Shown here: piece after piece, positions 6,891-10,621 of the stretch
Layout: the number at the start of each line of letters is the position of its first letter
How positions within the stretch are numbered: the stretch's first letter is position 1
Assembly: GCA_007121115.1 (NCBI GenBank)
Contig: SKMI01000022.1
Coordinates: forward strand, 1-10,621
DNA length: 10,621 nucleotides
Source: Paracoccaceae bacterium
GTDB lineage: Bacteria; Pseudomonadota; Alphaproteobacteria; Rhodobacterales; Rhodobacteraceae
Direction of reading: 5' to 3'
Position numbers and translations under genes: made by a program
Notes under the pieces: generated by a model
Told to the model about the DNA's origin: nothing
Seen by the model: the letters and a program-made list of their open reading frames with translations, nothing else
Database searches by the model: none

Positions 6891-7820
6891 TCAGAACGTT
6901 CCGACCCAGGCAATCACCACCGGGATGGTGGCGATGCTGACAATGGTCGAGATCAGGATCGCCGCCGACACCCGCGCCGGGCCTACCTGATACTGTTGCG
7001 CCAGGATGAACACGTTGCCCGCCACCGGCAGCGCGGCGGCGGCGATCATCACCCCGGCCATGAACGGGTCCACGCCGAAGACCAGCAGCGTGGCCACCGC
7101 CACCAGTGAAGGATGCAGCACCAGCTTGCCGACACAGAGCCAGGTGACCACGCCCAGCCGCTCCACCTTCTTGTCGGCAAGCGAGGCGCCGATGGCAAAC
7201 AGCGCACACGGCGTGGCCGCCGCGCCCAGCAGCGTCATGAACTCGTCCACCGGCCCGGCCAGCCCCAGCCCCGTGGCCGCCCACGCGAGCCCCGCGACCA
7301 TGGCCATCACCATCGGGTTCTTCAGCACCGCCAGCGCCAGCATCCGCGGCAATTCCGGCGAGATGCGCCCCTCGCGCGCCAGCGTGATCAGCATGACGAA
7401 AAGCGACGAGAAGATCACCAGGTCGATGGTCAGGATCATCAGCACGGGCGGCACCGATTCGGGGCCCAGAAGCACAACCAGCATCGGTACGCCCAGAAAC
7501 CCGGTGTTGCCGATGGTCGCCGTATGCGCCTCGATCGTCGCCTCGGCCAGCGGTCGGCGGCGGGCAAAGGCCACGGCCATCACCAGCCCGTACATCATCA
7601 GGCACGCCCAGAGATAGGCCGCGAAGCCCCGCGCATCGAACAATTCGCCGATGCTCAGGTTCGCCGAAAACCCGAACAGCATCGCCGAAAGCGCGAAATA
7701 GAACACGAATTTTGTCAGCCAGGCCGTCGCCTCGGGGCCGAACAGCCCAAGACGGCCCGCGCCGAAGCCCAGGCCGATGACGGCAAAGAACGGCAGGGTC
7801 TTGACGAAAACCTCTAGCAT
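6891..7820 (-). CDS. AEC (auxin efflux carrier) family transporter
   Basis: This 309-residue inner-membrane carrier of the AEC family (PF03547) has about ten hydrophobic segments in two five-helix halves, separated by a charged stretch near residues 148-158 (AREGRISPELP). Family motifs are GNTGFLGVPM (104-113), ATPCALFAIGASLA (202-215), KLVLHPSL (232-239) and LPVAGNVFILAQQY (264-277), the last matching the conserved crossover-like region of the second half. Bacterial members include malonate and malate carriers, but the substrate here cannot be read from the sequence. The ATG at 7820 lacks an obvious ribosome binding site. It is divergent from a TetR-type gene 97 bases away, a common arrangement for a regulator and its target. 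It lies 37 bases upstream of fghA and probably leads the five-gene run. Confidence 0.92.
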   Translation of the reverse strand: MLEVFVKTLPFFAVIGLGFGAGRLGLFGPEATAWLTKFVFYFALSAMLFGFSANLSIGELFDARGFAAYLWACLMMYGLVMAVAFARRRPLAEATIEAHTATIGNTGFLGVPMLVVLLGPESVPPVLMILTIDLVIFSSLFVMLITLAREGRISPELPRMLALAVLKNPMVMAMVAGLAWAATGLGLAGPVDEFMTLLGAAATPCALFAIGASLADKKVERLGVVTWLCVGKLVLHPSLVAVATLLVFGVDPFMAGVMIAAAALPVAGNVFILAQQYQVGPARVSAAILISTIVSIATIPVVIAWVGTF

Positions 7821-7917
7821 GGCCGGTGCGGTAGCAGATGCCCGGGGGGCGCGCTAGCACCTGCGGGGTTTTCCTGCCGTTGCAGACGCACTAACCTGAT
7901 GCCGAGCGGGAGGGATG
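7821..7917. promoter_or_regulatory. Divergent control region between the AEC carrier and tetR-type genes
   Basis: This gap must carry promoters for both divergent genes. A possible tetR-side pair is TTTTCC (7870-7875) and TAACCT (7893-7898), 17 bases apart, with the strong ribosome binding site GGAGGG at 7909-7914. I see GCTAGC (7853-7858) as a palindromic core but no longer clean inverted repeat, so no operator is assigned. Confidence 0.35.
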
Positions 7918-8577
7918 ATGACAGCAGCAGCACCGAAGCGCCGCAAGGGGCGCAAGTTCGATCAGGTGATCGAGGGCGCGCGGGCCGTGTTCATGGCGCA
8001 TGGGTTCGACGGCGCGAGCGTGGACGAGATCGCGCGCGCGGCGGGCGTGTCCAAGGCGACGCTTTACAGCTATTTCCCGGACAAGCGCGTGCTCTTCACC
8101 GAAGTGGCCGCGCGTGAATGCCTGCGCCAGGCTGACGCGGCGCTGGCCAGCATAGACCTGACCGCGCCGCCCGCGCAGGTGCTGGATGCCGTCGCGCGGC
8201 GCATCATCGACTTCTACAGTTCGGATTTCGGGCAGGCCATGTTCCGGCTTTGCGTGGCCGAGACGTCGCGGTTCCCCGAACTCGGGCAGCGGTTCTACGA
8301 AAGCGGGCCGCTGATGGCGCGGGCGCGGCTGGGGGATTACCTGCGTGCGGCGGTGGCGCGGAGCGAATTGGTCATCGACGATATCGATCTCGCCGCCGAC
8401 CAGTTCGTCCATTTGTGCAACGCCGATCTGCACGACCGACTGCTCTGCGGTGTCGAGACGCGCTTCGCCCAGGCCGAGGTCGATCGCGTGGTCACTGGTG
8501 CGGTGCGCATGTTCATCGCCGCTTACGGCAGCGCAAACCCTGCACGCGGCACCGTCACAGCCATTTCGACTTCGTAG
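7918..8577 (+). CDS. TetR/AcrR family transcriptional regulator
   Basis: This 219-residue dimeric DNA-binding regulator has an N-terminal TetR helix-turn-helix at about residues 13-58, including SVDEIARAAGVSKATLYSYF with the near-invariant G-V-S-K-x-T-x-Y-x-Y-F pattern. A basic tail (PKRRKGRK) precedes it. The C-terminal ligand/dimerisation region contains FRLCVAETSRFPELGQRFYESGP (about 109-131), typical of the AefR-like C-terminal class. ATG codons at 7915 and 7918 are both in frame; GGAGGG at 7909-7914 touches the first, so the second is the better start. It diverges from the AEC carrier gene and may repress that gene and the operon behind it. The inducer is unknown. It converges on guaA. 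Confidence 0.93.
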   Translation: MTAAAPKRRKGRKFDQVIEGARAVFMAHGFDGASVDEIARAAGVSKATLYSYFPDKRVLFTEVAARECLRQADAALASIDLTAPPAQVLDAVARRIIDFYSSDFGQAMFRLCVAETSRFPELGQRFYESGPLMARARLGDYLRAAVARSELVIDDIDLAADQFVHLCNADLHDRLLCGVETRFAQAEVDRVVTGAVRMFIAAYGSANPARGTVTAISTS

Positions 8578-8634
8578 CCATAATCACGCCCGAAGGCTTT
8601 TCCGTCGTTCGACCGTGCGCGATCGTCCCGGGGG

Positions 8635-8664
8635 AGTCCGGCGCGCGTCCCGCGCTGCCGGACT
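8635..8664. repeat. Long GC-rich inverted repeat between tetR-type gene and guaA
   Basis: AGTCCGGC (8635-8642) pairs perfectly with GCCGGACT (8657-8664). Inside, GCGCG (8643-8647) pairs with CGCGC (8651-8655) around a TCC loop, with one bulged T at 8656. The result is a 13-bp stem. No T-tract follows on either strand, so it is not a textbook intrinsic terminator, though it may end or protect the regulator's mRNA. Confidence 0.7.
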
Positions 8665-8677
8665 GGGGCAGAGCCCC
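8665..8677. repeat. Short hairpin GGGGC-AGA-GCCCC
   Basis: A perfect 5-bp stem with a 3-base loop directly abuts the larger inverted repeat. From memory, GGGGCAGAGCCCC-like elements recur between genes in Rhodobacteraceae genomes, often at 3' ends; that recurrence cannot be tested in this window. Confidence 0.55.
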
Positions 8678-8698
8678 CGCACCCGCGCGCAGCGCCAG

Positions 8699-8722
8699 AA
8701 AAATTGCGCGCGGAACGCGCGC
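8699..8722 (-). terminator. Intrinsic terminator of guaA
   Basis: Read on the minus strand, a 7-bp stem GCGCGCG-TTC-CGCGCGC (8722-8706) is followed by AATTTTT (8705-8699). The stem begins 26 bases after the guaA stop codon. Hairpin plus T-tract fits a Rho-independent terminator, and the orientation of the T-tract assigns it to guaA rather than to the converging regulator. Confidence 0.75.
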
Positions 8723-8748
8723 GCCGCAAGGTCACGCCGGGAAGCGGT

Positions 8749-10317
8749 TCATTCCCATTCGATGGTGCCCGGCGGTTTCGAGGTGATGTCATAGGTCACG
8801 CGGTTGATCCCGCGCACCTCGCCCACCAGCCGCGTGGCGGTTTCGGACAGGAACTCGTGGGTGAACGGGTAGTAATCCGCCGTCATGCCGTCCACGCTGG
8901 TGACCGCGCGGAGCGCGCAGGCGTACTCATAGGTTCGCGCGTCGCCCATCACGCCCACTGTGCGCACCGGCAGAATCGCCACGAACGCCTGCCAGATCTC
9001 GTCATAAAGCCCGTGCTTGCGGATCTGGTCGATGAACACCGCATCCGCCCGGCGCAGGATCTCCAGCTTTTCGCGCGTGATCTCGCCGGGGCAGCGGATC
9101 GCCAGACCGGGGCCGGGGAAGGGGTGGCGGCCGATGAAGCTGGGCGGCAGACCCAACTCGCGCCCCAGGGTGCGGACCTCGTCCTTGAACAACTCGCGCA
9201 GGGGTTCGACCAGCTTCAGTCCCATCTTCTCGGGCAGCCCGCCGACGTTGTGGTGGCTCTTGATCGTCACCGACGGCCCGCCGCTGAAGGACACGCTTTC
9301 GATCACGTCCGGGTAAAGCGTCCCCTGCGCCAGGAACGCCGCCCCTTCGATCCCGTCGGCGTAGTGCTGGAACACATCGATGAACAACCGCCCGATGGTC
9401 TTGCGCTTTGTTTCCGGGTCGGAAACGCCCTCCAGCGCCGACAGGAAGCGATTGGATTCGTCGGCGTGGATCAGCGGGATGTTGTAATGGTCGCGGAACA
9501 TGGTGACGACTTCCTCGGCCTCGCCCAGCCGCAAGAGCCCGTGGTCCACGAAGACGCAGGTGAGCTGCTCGCCGATCGCCTCGTGGATCAAAACCGCGGC
9601 CACCGAACTGTCCACGCCCCCGGACAGCCCGCAGATGACCTTGGCATCGCCCACCTGCTCGCGGATGCGCTCCACCGCCTCGGCGCGGTAGGCGCCCATG
9701 GTCCAGTCGCCGGTGAACCCGGCCAGCCGCACGAAGTTTTCCAGCAGTTTCCGCCCGTTGGGGGTGTGGTGCACCTCGGGGTGGAACTGCACGGCATAGA
9801 AATGCCGCGCGGCATCGGCGATCATGGCGAAGGGCGCGCCCGAGGAGGTGCCGATCACCTCGAACCCCGGGGCGAGTTGCGTGACCCGGTCACCGTGGCT
9901 CATCCAGACTTCTTCGCGTCCCGTGGCGAAGAGCCCGTGAAAGATGCCGTCGCCGCGATGCCCCGGCGCGGGCTCGACAAAGGCGCGCCCGAACTCGGCG
10001 TGGTGGCCGCCCTCCACTGCGCCGCCAAGCTGCGTCATCATCACCTGCTGGCCATAGCAGATGCCCAGCACCGGCACGCCGAGGCCGAACAGCGCATCGG
10101 GCGCGCGCGGGCTGCCGGGGCGGGTCACCGAATCCGGCCCGCCCGACAGGATCACCGCGCGCGGCGACCGCTCGTCCAGCAGCGCGTCGGTGACGCTTTG
10201 ATAGGGGTGGATTTCGCAATAGACGTTCAGCTCGCGCAGGCGCCGCGCGATCAGTTGCGTCACCTGGCTGCCGAAATCGACGATCAGCAGCAGGTCATGG
10301 GGAGTGGTGCGTGTCAT
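8749..10317 (-). CDS. guaA: Glutamine-hydrolysing GMP synthase
   Basis: GuaA aminates XMP to GMP using glutamine and ATP, the last step of de novo guanine nucleotide synthesis. The 522 residues match the usual length. The N-terminal class I glutamine amidotransferase domain (about 1-200) has nucleophile C87 in GICYGQQ and triad residues H179 and E181 in VQFHPEV. The ATP-pyrophosphatase domain has the PP-loop SGGVDSS (232-238), with FVDHGLLR at 256-263. The C-terminal dimerisation domain carries RHPFPGPGLAIR (397-408) and ends in the signature SKPPGTIEWE. The frame is open upstream to 10578, but homology begins at the ATG at 10317. No Shine-Dalgarno precedes this ATG, which is unusual beside its neighbours. 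An intrinsic terminator follows the stop. Confidence 0.98.
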   Translation of the reverse strand: MTRTTPHDLLLIVDFGSQVTQLIARRLRELNVYCEIHPYQSVTDALLDERSPRAVILSGGPDSVTRPGSPRAPDALFGLGVPVLGICYGQQVMMTQLGGAVEGGHHAEFGRAFVEPAPGHRGDGIFHGLFATGREEVWMSHGDRVTQLAPGFEVIGTSSGAPFAMIADAARHFYAVQFHPEVHHTPNGRKLLENFVRLAGFTGDWTMGAYRAEAVERIREQVGDAKVICGLSGGVDSSVAAVLIHEAIGEQLTCVFVDHGLLRLGEAEEVVTMFRDHYNIPLIHADESNRFLSALEGVSDPETKRKTIGRLFIDVFQHYADGIEGAAFLAQGTLYPDVIESVSFSGGPSVTIKSHHNVGGLPEKMGLKLVEPLRELFKDEVRTLGRELGLPPSFIGRHPFPGPGLAIRCPGEITREKLEILRRADAVFIDQIRKHGLYDEIWQAFVAILPVRTVGVMGDARTYEYACALRAVTSVDGMTADYYPFTHEFLSETATRLVGEVRGINRVTYDITSKPPGTIEWE

Positions 10318-10324
10318 GCCAATC

Positions 10325-10353
10325 GCAATAGGGCGCGCGCCCTTTCTGCGCAA
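10325..10353 (-). promoter_or_regulatory. Candidate guaA promoter giving a leaderless or near-leaderless mRNA
   Basis: On the minus strand TTGCGC (10353-10348) and TATTGC (10330-10325) are exactly 17 bases apart. Only seven bases (10324-10318) separate the -10 from the guaA ATG, so transcription would start at or within a base or two of the start codon. The absence of a ribosome binding site agrees with this. Each hexamer matches the consensus at three positions, so this remains an inference. Confidence 0.4.
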
Positions 10354-10387
10354 GAGAGCCGGCGCAAGAGAGTGGGTGCGCAAGATG
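10348..10387. repeat. Three short direct repeats upstream of guaA
   Basis: GCGCAAGAGAG occurs identically at 10348-10358 and 10362-10372, and a shorter copy GCGCAAGA at 10378-10385. Spacings are 14 and 16 bases. The first copy overlaps the candidate guaA -35. They could be binding sites for a regulator or chance local duplications. A perfect 12-bp palindrome GGGCGCGCGCCC lies next to them at 10331-10342, in the promoter spacer. Confidence 0.75.
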
Positions 10388-10544
10388 CCGCCTGCGCGCC
10401 ACCTGGGGGCGGGCGGCGCGGGGCGCATGTCGCTTTGCACCCTGAAGCGCCGCAAACCGGCGGCGATGCGCGCCACGGGCTGCGTATGACGGGCGCATCC
10501 GGTGCGGGCAGAGCCGTTCCGGCGCGGCGAAAAAGGGGGTCGGC

Positions 10545-10621
10545 ATGTCAGAGGCAGCAGCAGACGCAGGCGGGGCATCGGCAGGGGCCGCAGCAGGGCG
10601 CCGCGCGCGCGGCGGCGGCGG
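10545..10621 (+). CDS. Start of a plus-strand gene, cut by the window end
   Basis: An ATG at 10545 is preceded by AAAAAGGGGG (10530-10539), a plausible ribosome binding site five bases away, and the frame stays open for 25 codons to the window end. The visible peptide is MSEAAADAGGASAGAAAGRR followed by Ala/Arg/Gly-rich residues, a low-complexity N-terminal tail. Tails of this kind precede trimethylamine methyltransferase (MttB) family proteins in Rhodobacteraceae, and that is my best guess, but low-complexity sequence is weak evidence. The gene is divergent from guaA, with 227 bases between start codons. No promoter was recognised for it. Confidence 0.55.
   Translation, partial: MSEAAADAGGASAGAAAGRRARGGG

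Noticed and set aside
5738..6940. Long plus-strand open frame (400 codons) opposite the YaiI gene and fghA
   Set aside because: It spans two coupled conserved genes and has a low-complexity Arg/His/Pro composition.
7824..7862. GGTGC...GCACC arms in the carrier/tetR gap as a TetR operator
   Set aside because: Only five bases pair across a long spacer; the longer match fails on inspection.
10331..10342. GGGCGCGCGCCC as a regulator operator
   Set aside because: Alternating GC palindromes of this length arise readily in GC-rich DNA; I note it beside the repeats but do not call it an operator.
10465..10499. GATGCGC / GCGCATC inverted repeat upstream of the right-edge gene
   Set aside because: Arms are only 7 bp with a 21-base spacer, and the GCGCAT word is common locally; too weak for an operator or RNA element.
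10318..10578. N-terminal extension of guaA in the same open frame
   Set aside because: GMP synthase homology starts at 10317; the extension would overlap the divergent gene at 10545 and lacks conserved sequence.

Overview
This GC-rich window looks like chromosomal DNA of an alphaproteobacterium, most likely a member of the Rhodobacteraceae (Roseobacter/Rhodobacter relatives). The basis is the protein families and their style: a short Ppx/GppA protein next to RlmE, an HvrA-type H-NS protein, a stand-alone small 'virulence factor' family protein, and GC-rich hairpins between genes. It reads as ordinary core and light accessory chromosome. I see no phage, transposon, CRISPR array, rRNA or tRNA.

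Left part (1-2531). A minus-strand gene for a 98-residue 'virulence factor' family protein (59-355) is divergent from a plus-strand pair, ppx/gppA (557-1699) and rlmE (1752-2531). That pair links polyphosphate or (p)ppGpp turnover with 23S rRNA methylation.

Middle part (2637-7820), all minus strand. Reading in the direction of transcription, an AEC-family carrier (7820-6891) is followed by S-formylglutathione hydrolase fghA, a YaiI/DUF188 protein, a YihX-like HAD phosphatase and an ornithine cyclodeaminase-family oxidoreductase (down to 3958). Gaps are 27-37 nt, with one 4-nt ATGA overlap, so this is probably one five-gene operon; only fghA has a clear role (formaldehyde detoxification). After a 120-nt AT-richer gap come an H-NS-like gene (3837-3520) and, 7 nt further on, a BrkB/YihY membrane protein (3512-2637) that meets rlmE tail to tail.

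Right part (7821-10621). A TetR-family regulator (plus) is divergent from the AEC carrier gene. It converges on guaA, GMP synthase (minus, 10317-8749), which ends at a good intrinsic terminator. The guaA upstream region has no Shine-Dalgarno but has a promoter-like -35/-10 pair that would start transcription almost at the ATG, with three copies of a short direct repeat next to it. A plus-strand gene begins at 10545 and runs off the window.

I did not find a convincing new biological system. The best leads are regulatory: the guaA upstream architecture, the AT-richer region before hns, and the hairpin cluster between tetR and guaA. The small virulence-factor protein and the operon's unassigned enzymes are the main protein-level unknowns.
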